Shown here one piece after another: positions 45,541 through 54,187 of a stretch of DNA of 64,000 nucleotides (its first letter is position 1; each line of letters starts with the position of its first letter). The DNA comes from Fodinisporobacter ferrooxydans (lineage in GTDB: Bacteria > Bacillota > Bacilli > Tumebacillales > MYW30-H2): assembly GCF_022818495.1 (NCBI RefSeq), contig NZ_CP089291.1, positions 1,847,001 through 1,911,000 on the forward strand, given 5' to 3'. The notes below the pieces were generated by a model, which made no database searches, was not told the origin of the DNA, and was given only the letters and a program-made list of their open reading frames with translations. The translations under genes and the position numbers were made by a program.

Positions 45541-45588
45541 TTGACATATGTAGATTCTAAATGTAATATGTTATAGAAAATGATTTTC
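45541..45588 (+). promoter_or_regulatory. fur-family gene promoter with a Fur-box-like palindrome
   Basis: TTGACA (45541-45546), 17 bp, TAATAT (45564-45569), then GAAAAT-G-ATTTTC (45576-45588), a 6-1-6 palindrome like a Fur box at the start of transcription. Autorepression is likely. Confidence 0.6.
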
Positions 45589-45610
45589 CTTAAATGGGGT
45601 GCGTATAAAT

Positions 45611-46036
45611 ATGGATATAGATTCTGTAAAGGAGTTACTTCACCAAAACAACTTTCGAATCACATATGAGCGGGAATTAGTACTGGATACATTTTTGAAG
45701 ACTGAGAAAATTGTGACCCCTGCACAACTTTTTGAACTGGTTCAGCGGAAACATGTACGTGTCGGGCTTACCACAGTGTATCGATTGTTGGAAGTCCTTA
45801 CAAAACTAGATCTTACAACGCCTTTTTTGGTAAATGGAGAGATTTATTACACGTTTTGCACGCATCAACATCATCATCATTTTATCTGCTTGCACTGCCG
45901 CAGGGTACAGGATGTGTTTGAATGTCTGCCGTTTCAAAATATTTCACGATATGGAACGATGACAAGTCACAAAATCGATTTATTTGGATATTGCGTAACA
46001 TGTGAACGTGAACCATCACAAGAGGTGAAACATTGA
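45611..46036 (+). CDS. Fur-family metal-responsive repressor
   Basis: 141 residues. Winged helix (FRITYERELVLDTFL, VGLTTVYRLLEVL) and dimerisation domain with the structural-zinc and sensing residues: HQHHHHFICLHC and the final CVTCERE. The CxxC pairs are those of Zur/Fur/Nur proteins. The metal sensed cannot be decided. The stop overlaps the start of the transporter gene by 4 nt, so that transporter is the likely target, and its promoter has a Fur-like palindrome. Confidence 0.9.
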   Translation: MDIDSVKELLHQNNFRITYERELVLDTFLKTEKIVTPAQLFELVQRKHVRVGLTTVYRLLEVLTKLDLTTPFLVNGEIYYTFCTHQHHHHFICLHCRRVQDVFECLPFQNISRYGTMTSHKIDLFGYCVTCEREPSQEVKH

Positions 46037-46890
46037 TGCTCAATTTGTGGGATCCCCAGCATGTGTCAATTGGTGTAGGACTTATAACGGCTCTTATATT
46101 GGGAATGATTCATGGTGTTACGCCTGATGAACATACTTGGCCTATTACATTCAGTTATGCCATTGGCAGTTACAGTACAAAGGGGGGGATTCGTGCCGGA
46201 CTGTTTTTTTCAGCAGCATTCATGTTTCAACGTATGATTGCATCTCAATTGGCGTATTTTTCTTTGACCGATTTTTTAATGAAGCCAAACGAAGAAATGA
46301 TCATTTATCTTCTGGTCGGTTTGATTATGCTGTTGTCCGGATATTACATTTTGTATAAACAAAAAACGCTACATATGTTTCCTTGGCTGCAAAAGCTTCT
46401 GCCGAACCTCCCTGAGGATGGGAAGCCAGTACCTGTAAAACTTGCCTTGCTTCATGGATTTGTGGCCGGATGGGGAACCGGGGCGATGGCAACCATTTTG
46501 TATACGGTTATAACACCAACCATGCCGCATGCTTGGATGGGATTTATTCCAGGACTCCTTTTTGGGGCAGGAAGTACGATCATGCAAATACTAATCGGCG
46601 CACTTTTTGGTCGCTGGATGGAACGCAAAAAAATCGATCAAAGTGCGAAACAGATCATGGGCAGGTTTGTATCTGGCAACACCCTGCTTTATGGCGGTGC
46701 ATTGTTTATGATTGTTGGAATACTTGCTCTGGCCATTCCAAGTATAAATGATTGGGGCATATCGACCGGAATTCGTATTCACAATTTGGATTCCATTAAC
46801 ATCGGTCTGATACTTGTCATCGTAATCGTGGCGGGAATTGGCGGATGGTCTGTACGAAGGGCATTGAGGATGGTTAATACGAATATATAA
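46033..46890 (+). CDS. NiCoT-like membrane metal transporter
   Basis: 285 residues, six to seven spans. An early helix holds GMIHGVTPDEHTWPIT, comparable with the HAxDADH metal-selectivity motif of nickel/cobalt transporters, and a later GFVAGWGTGAMA. The motif variant (HGVTPDEH) is unusual, so the substrate may be nickel, cobalt or another divalent ion. Co-translated with the Fur-family gene. Alternative: a member of the UreH/sulfite-exporter-like fold. Confidence 0.7.
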   Translation: MMLNLWDPQHVSIGVGLITALILGMIHGVTPDEHTWPITFSYAIGSYSTKGGIRAGLFFSAAFMFQRMIASQLAYFSLTDFLMKPNEEMIIYLLVGLIMLLSGYYILYKQKTLHMFPWLQKLLPNLPEDGKPVPVKLALLHGFVAGWGTGAMATILYTVITPTMPHAWMGFIPGLLFGAGSTIMQILIGALFGRWMERKKIDQSAKQIMGRFVSGNTLLYGGALFMIVGILALAIPSINDWGISTGIRIHNLDSINIGLILVIVIVAGIGGWSVRRALRMVNTNI

Positions 46891-46959
46891 CCAAGATGTT
46901 CGACTGCATAATTTTTGAAAATTTTTAAAGATCTGAGGATTATTACGGAGGACAACAGT

Positions 46960-48411
46960 TTGAGAATCAAGTCGATAAAAAAACAAGAAGGTCTGCGACG
47001 TATTTTTTCGTTAACGGATTTGAGTAGTCTTTCAATTTCCAGCGTTGGCCCCGCGTTCAGTATTGCAGCTGCGGGTGGTGTCATGATAGGGTATAGCGGT
47101 TCATTTAGCTTGGTTGCCATTCTTCTCATAGCATTGCCTTCAGTACTTAATTCGTTGATTTTTCGATTATTGAATCAACACTTTCCGCAATCAGGGGCAT
47201 CCTATTATTGGTCTGCTAGGGTTTTAGGCGAAACGACTTCACGTTTTCAGGGATGGGTTATTATCTTGGCATATTTTACTTCTCTCCCACCCATTGTACT
47301 TCCAGCAGCACAATACACGATTGCCTTGATACATCCACAATGGGCAACGAATATTTGGGTGCAGTTTATAATTGGTACATTTTGGATTTTATTTGCTGCT
47401 ATCCCACTTTTATTTGGTGCACATTTGACTGCTCGTATTACCCAAATCTTCATGATTGTTGAATTCGTTTTCCTTCTTGTATTTGCTACACTAGGTATTG
47501 GAATGTTACCGTACGCGCATTTTTCTGTTTCGACTGGGTCAGTTCCTATATCAGGGATTTTGCTCACAATGGTAATTGCTACAACGATCCTTGATGGTTG
47601 GGAAATTGACAGCTATGCAACAGAAGAATCGATTCATCCGAGAAAGGATCCAGGAATCGGAGGGATTATAGGAGCTTTTTCGGCGCTCGGCATTTACATG
47701 CTCTTTTTTCCATTGATTTTGACGGAAACCCCAATTCATTTGTTGGAAAATTCCCCAGATGTCATGTTGGCATGGTCACAAAAAGTATCCACTCATTTTT
47801 CTATTTCCAATACCAAGTGGATCCTTGTTCCAATTTTAGCTTCGACTGTTGGCTCCCTTTGGTTAACCGGATACATATTGATTCGGAGCTTGTTTGTGAT
47901 GGGGAGGGATCGCTTGATTCCGTATCGGTTTGCCAAATTGAACCGGCACGGTGTACCATCCTATGCGACACTTGTTATTTTACTCACTGTTTGGCTCGTC
48001 ACACTATTACAATTGTTCATAAGCTCGTTTGCCTCATTTTTTAACGTGATTTTATCAACCGCCGGTTTCTTTTTGACACTTGAGTTTATGCTCGACAGCT
48101 TGACCGCAACGATTTTTCTGTGGCAGAAACATGACGAGAATAGAGCTCATACATTGAAACCTCATTCTCATTTCTGGATGCGCATTGGTTCATTATTTAC
48201 GACTGTGTATTTATCGGCTGTTATCGTTGGTTTTTTGATTTTAAGCCCGAAGATTATTTCTCCATGGATAGACAGAGTAATTCTCGTTTTGATTCTATTT
48301 GGATTCGTCTTTGTCATATTTCCGCGGAAAGTTCGTCCAACCATTCATATTTTTGAGTTTGAAGAAATCGATGTTTCCCTTGCCAAAACATCTCATCTTC
48401 CAGGAGAATAA
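46960..48411 (+). CDS. APC-family amino acid permease
   Basis: About 483 residues from TTG 46960 (CGGAGG 7 nt upstream), twelve spans. It begins with LRRIFSLTDLSSLSISSVGPAFSIAAAGG, the first-helix consensus of APC transporters, and has WEIDSYATEE in helix 6. The gene lies just ahead of a lysine 2,3-aminomutase gene, so lysine or a related amino acid is a plausible substrate, though a terminator separates them. Confidence 0.85.
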   Translation: MRIKSIKKQEGLRRIFSLTDLSSLSISSVGPAFSIAAAGGVMIGYSGSFSLVAILLIALPSVLNSLIFRLLNQHFPQSGASYYWSARVLGETTSRFQGWVIILAYFTSLPPIVLPAAQYTIALIHPQWATNIWVQFIIGTFWILFAAIPLLFGAHLTARITQIFMIVEFVFLLVFATLGIGMLPYAHFSVSTGSVPISGILLTMVIATTILDGWEIDSYATEESIHPRKDPGIGGIIGAFSALGIYMLFFPLILTETPIHLLENSPDVMLAWSQKVSTHFSISNTKWILVPILASTVGSLWLTGYILIRSLFVMGRDRLIPYRFAKLNRHGVPSYATLVILLTVWLVTLLQLFISSFASFFNVILSTAGFFLTLEFMLDSLTATIFLWQKHDENRAHTLKPHSHFWMRIGSLFTTVYLSAVIVGFLILSPKIISPWIDRVILVLILFGFVFVIFPRKVRPTIHIFEFEEIDVSLAKTSHLPGE

Positions 48412-48429
48412 TTGAATCAAATAAAGAAA

Positions 48430-48467
48430 ACTAAGACTTCGCCAAGCTTTCTTGGCGAAGTCTTAGT
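48430..48467 (+). terminator. Terminator after the permease
   Basis: A 17-bp perfect stem (ACTAAGACTTCGCCAAG and complement) with a CTTT loop. No T-run follows. Confidence 0.75.
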
Positions 48468-48586
48468 TGGTCTTACACGATTGACCTCTAAAATTTACAC
48501 TAAGATACTCCTTTAAAAACTTTCATTTTTTAAAGAATATTTTGAAATTGTTTGTTTTTCATCGTATTCTTTAGTGGGTGAGGTGT

Positions 48587-49708
48587 ATGAAGATGACCAA
48601 ATATATCACAAATATCAACCACATCCTAGACATACCTGAACAAGAACGCCTCATGCTGAAGGAGGTTACCGAAAAATACGCATTTCGTGTAAATGAGTAT
48701 TATTTGCAGTTGATCAACTGGCAAGATCCCGACGATCCGATTAAGAAGTTGATTATTCCTAGCATAAATGAATTGGATGAATACGGAGATTGGGATGCAT
48801 CCGATGAAGAGAGTAATTATGTTGCTCCCGGCTGCCAACACAAATATCAGACAACGGCGCTTTTGCTCGTTTCCGAGGTATGTGGAGCGTATTGCAGATA
48901 CTGCTTTCGCAAGCGGCTCTTTCAAGAGGATGTAACGGAAACGGTGTTGGATTGTAAAGAGGGGCTTGCGTATATTCATGAACATCCTGAAATCAACAAT
49001 GTGCTGTTAACAGGTGGAGATCCTTTACTCTTATCAACAGCGCGAATCAGGAACCTGATACAGAGTTTGAGGCAAATGGACCATGTGCGGATCATTCGGT
49101 TTGGATCGAAACTGCCGGTCTTTGATCCGATGCGAATTTATAACGACAAAGAATTACTGGAAACGTTTCAGGAGTATTCTCAATTGGATCGCAGAATCTA
49201 TGTTGTCACGCATGTGAGCCATCCCCGAGAGATCACAAATGAGGCTTTACAGTGTTTTGATGTTTTGCAAAAAGCCGGTGTAATTATGGTAAACCAAACC
49301 CCTATATTGCGTGGGATCAATGATGATGCGGATGTATTGGCAGAATTGTTAAATCGTCTTGCTTTTGCAGGAGTTACTCCTTACTATTTCTTTGTCAATC
49401 GTCCGGTCGTTGGCAATTCGGAATTTGTACTGCCTTTAAAGACAATATATCAACTAGTCGAACAAGCAAAAGCCAAGACATCCGGACTGGGCAAGAGAGT
49501 GCGGTTGGTTTTAAGCCATTCTTCCGGTAAAATAGAAATATTGGCGATGGAAGATGATACAGCGTATTTAAAATACCATCAAGCACGCAATGGGCAATAC
49601 GGGAAGTTTATGGTATTGCCATGCCCGGATGATGCTGCGTGGTTTGACGATCTCACTACCAATGGTGAATATTTGAAAAAGGAATGGATTGATGTTGAAG
49701 GAGTTTGA
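48587..49708 (+). CDS. kamA: KamA-family radical SAM aminomutase (lysine 2,3-aminomutase-like)
   Basis: 373 residues from ATG 48587 (GGGTGAGGTG upstream). The radical SAM cluster Cys are C99, C103 and C106 (CGAYCRYC); VLLTGGDPLLL is the GGE-type SAM loop; the PLP Lys lies in the late region around YFFVNRPVVGNSEF. Clostridial and Bacillus KamA are about 410-470 residues, so this is shorter and closer in length to EpmB-type enzymes. It would convert lysine to beta-lysine. Confidence 0.85.
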   Translation: MKMTKYITNINHILDIPEQERLMLKEVTEKYAFRVNEYYLQLINWQDPDDPIKKLIIPSINELDEYGDWDASDEESNYVAPGCQHKYQTTALLLVSEVCGAYCRYCFRKRLFQEDVTETVLDCKEGLAYIHEHPEINNVLLTGGDPLLLSTARIRNLIQSLRQMDHVRIIRFGSKLPVFDPMRIYNDKELLETFQEYSQLDRRIYVVTHVSHPREITNEALQCFDVLQKAGVIMVNQTPILRGINDDADVLAELLNRLAFAGVTPYYFFVNRPVVGNSEFVLPLKTIYQLVEQAKAKTSGLGKRVRLVLSHSSGKIEILAMEDDTAYLKYHQARNGQYGKFMVLPCPDDAAWFDDLTTNGEYLKKEWIDVEGV

Positions 49709-49726
49709 TCCTAAGGAGGATTTGAT

Positions 49727-50023
49727 CTGAATACAGTTTTATTGAAAGATGGAATGTATAGCAAAACACTCGCTGTTGTACGTTCTTCTGGCGCACCGAA
49801 TATACGTACAATTCTATTACTTGATTTTTAAACACTCATTGGAGGAGAAATCTCACGTACAGCTAGAATTCCCCCATTTTCTGATATAAAGGTAACGCCA
49901 ATTCTAAGTCGGGAGACCGACGTTTCTTGTATAATTGATGGTTCCACAAACACTCAATATATTTTAGGCAATCGCAATCTGGTTGTACAGTTTCGTATGT
50001 TGATCAGCATTCGTTTTTCTTGA
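49727..50023 (+). pseudogene. Unidentified gene remnant after kamA with an in-frame stop
   Basis: A perfect AAGGAGG (49713) lies 7 nt before CTG at 49727, from which a frame of 99 codons runs to TGA at 50023 with a single in-frame TAA at 49829. The start (NTVLLKDGMYSKTLAVVRS) resembles the first strand-helix of ATP-grasp enzymes, but this is a weak impression. Either the start (CTG for ATG) and the TAA are decay, or it was part of a larger gene. The rest of 50024-50169 is empty. Confidence 0.35.
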
Positions 50024-50169
50024 AGGATAATCTTTTTGCCCTTGAGTTCGGGGTTTGACTTGATGTAAATACTTTAAATAACATAGTTTTTATCAAGAAG
50101 TATAAATTCTCCTTTTGGTGAAAAACTATGTTTTAATAATGATCCCGATCTATCGTGAATGGGAGTGTA

Positions 50170-50883
50170 ATGCGGATAATGGAACTCATCGCTTCCTTGT
50201 GGGCACTGCTTTCGGTTTTTTGTGTAGTTTGGTTAGTGGATGATTTACGTCGTCAACCGGAAATTATGAATATGATGAAGGTGGCCTGGATACTGATTAC
50301 CTTTTATTTAGGCCCCATTGGGCTTATCATTTATGTAACAAGTTGCAGGGAGCCAGAACCAGGCACCCACGAATCATTCGTTGCACCTATGTGGAAGCAA
50401 GCGGTTGGGTCGTTGATCCATTGTGTTGCCGGAGATGCTTTAGGTATTGTTGCGGCTTCAGTTGTGACCGCCGAACTTGGCACACCGATGTATGTAGATA
50501 TGATTGTGGAGTATGTAATTGGTTTTTTGGTGGGGTGGCTTCTCTTTCAAACCATTCCTATTATGCACATGAACAAGATTTCTTTTCAGGAAGCCATTCA
50601 AACCGGTTTTTTGGCAGAATTTCTGTCGCTTACTTTCATGGTGATGGGGATGTTCCCAGCGATGTATTACTTGATGAATGTATGGTCAGTTATGTCTCCA
50701 TGGTCACCGGGATTTTGGTTTGTCATGTCCATCAGTATATTGATTGGTTCGATCATTGCATATCCAATCAATTGGTGGATGGTTAGTAAAGGAATGAAGC
50801 ATGGAATGGGCAGTTCCCATGTAATGGGGCATGGGGGAACCCATTCCACCCATTCTATGCAGCATGAACAATCGGATGATTGA
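50170..50883 (+). CDS. DUF4396-like membrane protein
   Basis: 237 residues from ATG 50170 (GGGAGTG 3-4 nt upstream). Six hydrophobic spans with conserved His in IHCVAGDALGIV and a Met-rich late segment, then a His/Ser/Gly-rich tail (MGHGGTHSTHSMQH). This layout matches DUF4396 membrane proteins, which occur near copper and heavy-metal genes. Function unknown; the tail suggests metal contact outside the membrane. Confidence 0.7.
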   Translation: MRIMELIASLWALLSVFCVVWLVDDLRRQPEIMNMMKVAWILITFYLGPIGLIIYVTSCREPEPGTHESFVAPMWKQAVGSLIHCVAGDALGIVAASVVTAELGTPMYVDMIVEYVIGFLVGWLLFQTIPIMHMNKISFQEAIQTGFLAEFLSLTFMVMGMFPAMYYLMNVWSVMSPWSPGFWFVMSISILIGSIIAYPINWWMVSKGMKHGMGSSHVMGHGGTHSTHSMQHEQSDD

Positions 50884-50939
50884 ATGAAACGTTTAGTCAA
50901 AATCACGTGAATTCGAATCTCAATTCTCTATTTAACAAA

Positions 50940-51371
50940 CTAGCCACGGAGCAAAGAAGATTTATTACAAATTACAAGGAACAGGAACTCTGTCGCCAGC
51001 AACCCTATTTGGATTACCAAAATGGTAAGATCAGACAACATCCCAATGAACATAATACCCATGGCTACTCCCATAACGACAGAGAGAATCACCTCCACCA
51101 TATCCAACATTTCCATCCGTTGAGTGATCCAGATGCTTGCGATTCCGATCGTCACTAAAGTAATGATCGCTCCAACTGTTTTGCTTCCGGTTGTCAATTC
51201 CACCAACATGGCAAAAGAGAATGACAGTGCCATGGAATTCCCCATACAAAGGCGCATCAAGGCATGGTTCGATGAATGTTTATTATTTTGTCCGTTCAAT
51301 AGGAGGTAACAAACAATAAATCCTATCACAGAAGCCAAAAACGGTGTCACAACAATCAGTATCGTCCTCAT
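50940..51371 (-). CDS. Hypothetical four-span membrane protein
   Basis: 143 residues, four hydrophobic spans, with Met-rich segments (RMEMLDMVEVIL, VAMGIMFIGMLSD). Convergent with the DUF4396 gene. GAGGGG directly abuts the ATG at 51371, so the true start may be slightly further in. No family recognised. Confidence 0.6.
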   Translation of the reverse strand: MRTILIVVTPFLASVIGFIVCYLLLNGQNNKHSSNHALMRLCMGNSMALSFSFAMLVELTTGSKTVGAIITLVTIGIASIWITQRMEMLDMVEVILSVVMGVAMGIMFIGMLSDLTILVIQIGLLATEFLFLVICNKSSLLRG

Positions 51372-51525
51372 CCCCTCATATAGAAGATAATACTATGTAT
51401 ATTCCGAACGAAAAGAAATTTGTCCATTCTGGCAGGCAAATCTAGTGAATTATTTTTAAATGTGAGTTTCTAGAGATAAAAAACGATTAGAAAATCGAAT
51501 TGGATGCTTGTTTATAAATGTGAAA

Positions 51526-51563
51526 GAAGCCAGAGTTTCTATGCAAACAAGAATTCTGGCTTC
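51526..51563 (-). terminator. Terminator of the NlpC/P60 gene
   Basis: GAAGCCAGA pairs with TCTGGCTTC around a 20-nt loop that itself can pair partly. Confidence 0.65.
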
Positions 51564-51665
51564 AGTGAAGAAATATAGATAACTTCTAGTTTAGCAATGT
51601 TTTACTGAGAAGTACTGGTTGTATTTCGACGGATTTTCTGGAAGCAATCCTCTTAGCTTGTCCAA

Positions 51666-52505
51666 TTAGTTCAATATTTGTTTTGCATATACTAAGTTTT
51701 TCGCAAACCAAGTACCTTCCATTGGTTCGTATGTAACTTTACCTCGTCCGCCACCTTCTTGAATAATATAATGTTTCCCATTTATTTCGCCAGCGTACAT
51801 ACCGAGATGTCCGCCACCGCCGCTCGTTGACTGATTGATGGAGCCATCCCCGGGGTCAGCAGGGTTCGTGAAAAATAACAAATCGCCGACTTGCAGATTT
51901 TTAAACTTGTCGTTTGGATCGAGAATGACCTGTCTGCCAATGTTTGTATCGTATCGTTGTTGGCGACTGGAGGAAGAGAACTTAATTCCCACAGCAGTTT
52001 TATAAACCCATGAGGTAAAATTTGAGCAGTCAAAAGCTACACCAGGGATCTGCTTTCCATATACCCACTTAACGCCAATTTGAGATTTTGCTATCTCCAA
52101 TACTTTTTGCTGCTGTTGGGTCAGCGTTAGGGATTGTTGGGAAGGCTGTGTTGCTGGAGGTTGGGCTTGCTGAACGACAGGATTTGTTGTGAGTGCTGGT
52201 GATACAGATCCACTAACTACCTTTGAATATTTCGGGTTTGTTGTGATATAAACATCTTTTCCGCCTACTCTTATGTCATACCACCAATTATTTACTTTCT
52301 TGACTAATGGTGCTTTTTCACCCAGTTCCAATCGTCCAACGACTGGACTCGATACACTTGGTTGTCTGTGATAGGAAACCCATCCAGTATTCGTTGCTAT
52401 GTATTGTGGCATGTCAGAATTGGCAAATGCCGGGCTTGCAATTGAAGCAGCCATTACAACCGCCATAGGTGTACCAAAAGCTAGCAATTTACTTTTTTTT
52501 AACAC
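51666..52505 (-). CDS. NlpC/P60 cell-wall endopeptidase with SH3 domain
   Basis: 279 residues: signal peptide (cleavage after AFA, about residue 28), bacterial SH3 domain (about 35-95), a Pro/Gln/Ser linker, and the NlpC/P60 domain with catalytic C160 (VAFDCSNFTSW), H233 (GGHLGMYAG) and H245. It cleaves peptidoglycan stem peptides. The start is GTG 52505 after AAAGGAGAG. A c-di-AMP riboswitch directly upstream ties its expression to c-di-AMP and thus to turgor and wall stress, as known for such hydrolases. Confidence 0.92.
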   Translation of the reverse strand: MLKKSKLLAFGTPMAVVMAASIASPAFANSDMPQYIATNTGWVSYHRQPSVSSPVVGRLELGEKAPLVKKVNNWWYDIRVGGKDVYITTNPKYSKVVSGSVSPALTTNPVVQQAQPPATQPSQQSLTLTQQQQKVLEIAKSQIGVKWVYGKQIPGVAFDCSNFTSWVYKTAVGIKFSSSSRQQRYDTNIGRQVILDPNDKFKNLQVGDLLFFTNPADPGDGSINQSTSGGGGHLGMYAGEINGKHYIIQEGGGRGKVTYEPMEGTWFAKNLVYAKQILN

Positions 52506-52520
52506 TGGATTCTCTCCTTT

Positions 52521-52650
52521 AGTAGCCTGCGAGGTTAGCTGACGGGTTCGGATAAAAGGTCCCCGATCACAAATGTGTGATTTTACCCCAAATATTGGTT
52601 CCCCCGTGTTCGTAAAGAACTTCGGCTTGGTTTTGTTGAAAGTCTACCAT
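52521..52650 (-). promoter_or_regulatory. c-di-AMP riboswitch (ydaO/yuaA type)
   Basis: Read on the minus strand the leader shows the conserved ydaO blocks in order: AAGCCGAAG, ACGGGGGAACCA, TTTGGGGT, GGGGACCTTTTATCCGAACC, CGTCAGCTAACCTCG and AGGCT, ending just before the NlpC/P60 ribosome binding site. This class switches expression off when c-di-AMP binds and commonly precedes wall hydrolases and K+ transporters. Confidence 0.92.
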
Positions 52651-52871
52651 AGGCAGTCAACCCGTTTCATTACACAAAGTTTGGCAATTGTAAAAACCAA
52701 GTAAAAGTAACCGGTTTTAAGTAACAGCATATAGGCAAGAGGAATGTTCTTGAAGAATGTGTGAGAGTGTATTGTGATGGACACTTTATTTGTACGGCTA
52801 CAATATTTAGCGAATGTAAATTAAAGTGAATGTCATAACTACAGGGATTGAAATCAATAAAAAACGTAAAA

Positions 52872-54140
52872 TTAGCTTAGTTTTAATTTTAATGGTAGGT
52901 TAATGAAAAAACTAGTTCCAATTCCCACTTCGCTCTCTACTCGAACTTTTCCGCCATGATTTTCTATAACCCAACGAGCGATAGACAAACCTAGACCTGT
53001 TCCTTCAGAAGTTCGATTTCGTGCTTTATCTCCCCTAAAAAAGCAATCAAATATATATGGTAAATCATCTTTTGGGATTCCAATTCCATTATCTTTGATT
53101 ACAATTTTGGCAGTTGCTCCAATATGTTCGCATGAAACTGTAACATGTCCTCCAACTTTTGTGTATTTTAAAGCGTTGTCCAACAAAATAACAAACATTT
53201 GGTGAAGGCGTTCCTTGTCTCCGTTAATTTTAATGGGACTCTCGATTGAGGTATAAATTTGAATATCCTTCATCCTTGACATTTCTTGAAAGTCTTGAAC
53301 CACTCGTTTCAAAATGTCATCTAAATACACTGTTTGTATCATGATTTGTAATCGGTTCGAATCGGTTCGAGCAAGAAGCAATAGTTCTTCAATTAGTTTA
53401 TGCATACGCCTTGTTTCCCCAATGATGTTTGCAATATGTTCACTTTCTTGTTCAATTGTATGATCTGGATGACGAAACAACCGTTCCAAGTATAATTTTA
53501 TCACTGTGAGTGGTGTACGTAATTCATGAGAAGCATCTGCAGCAAATTGTTGCTGTTTGTTCCAAGAGCGTTGTATAGGAATTAAAGCCCTGTTAGCTAA
53601 AAACAACCCTATAAAAAATGCAACCCCTATACTGATACTTCCGCTAACCAAGATAACAATGAGTAAGCTATCAAACATTTCCTCTAAAGGCTCGATATTC
53701 TCAATAATTTGAACGGCATTTATATGGGAGAGTGGCATATCAAGGCGATCCTCTTGATTGAAATGGATAGTAAATAAACGATACGTTTGCGAACTTAGAT
53801 CTACAGTTTGAATAGTTGATTTACCCAATTTTGATTTTAGTTTACGAATATCTTCTGGGTATATAGAATTTGATGGGAGTTGTAATAGAACTTGTCCTTT
53901 ATCATTCCAAAAAATATAGGAATATCTGCGATCGATACCCCTTTCCCCGCTCTTTGGATAAAATAGATCTCTGAAATGTATTTGTTTCAAATGCGAAGCG
54001 AAAGAACGCATCATCATATCACCTTGATTATACATTCGATGTTTCATATAAAAATAAGTTGTAGCACCAAAACCATTTAATATGATAAAAAAAACAATGG
54101 AATTTAATAGTATCAGCCGAATCCGAGTTTGTTTAAACAT
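52872..54140 (-). CDS. Orphan sensor histidine kinase
   Basis: 422 residues: span (about 10-30), an extracytoplasmic domain of about 125 residues, second span (about 157-180), short linker, H-box ADASHELRTPLTVIK, and ATPase domain with N, G1 (DNGIGIP) and G2 (GTGLGLS) boxes. Such kinases are normally encoded just after an OmpR-type regulator; here the upstream neighbour is a decayed tnpB element, so the partner is missing or elsewhere. AAAAAGGAAG precedes the ATG. Confidence 0.88.
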   Translation of the reverse strand: MFKQTRIRLILLNSIVFFIILNGFGATTYFYMKHRMYNQGDMMMRSFASHLKQIHFRDLFYPKSGERGIDRRYSYIFWNDKGQVLLQLPSNSIYPEDIRKLKSKLGKSTIQTVDLSSQTYRLFTIHFNQEDRLDMPLSHINAVQIIENIEPLEEMFDSLLIVILVSGSISIGVAFFIGLFLANRALIPIQRSWNKQQQFAADASHELRTPLTVIKLYLERLFRHPDHTIEQESEHIANIIGETRRMHKLIEELLLLARTDSNRLQIMIQTVYLDDILKRVVQDFQEMSRMKDIQIYTSIESPIKINGDKERLHQMFVILLDNALKYTKVGGHVTVSCEHIGATAKIVIKDNGIGIPKDDLPYIFDCFFRGDKARNRTSEGTGLGLSIARWVIENHGGKVRVESEVGIGTSFFINLPLKLKLS

Positions 54141-54187
54141 ATATATTCTTCCTTTTTGTAAGGGTAAATTGATTTCTTTGAAGGTGA

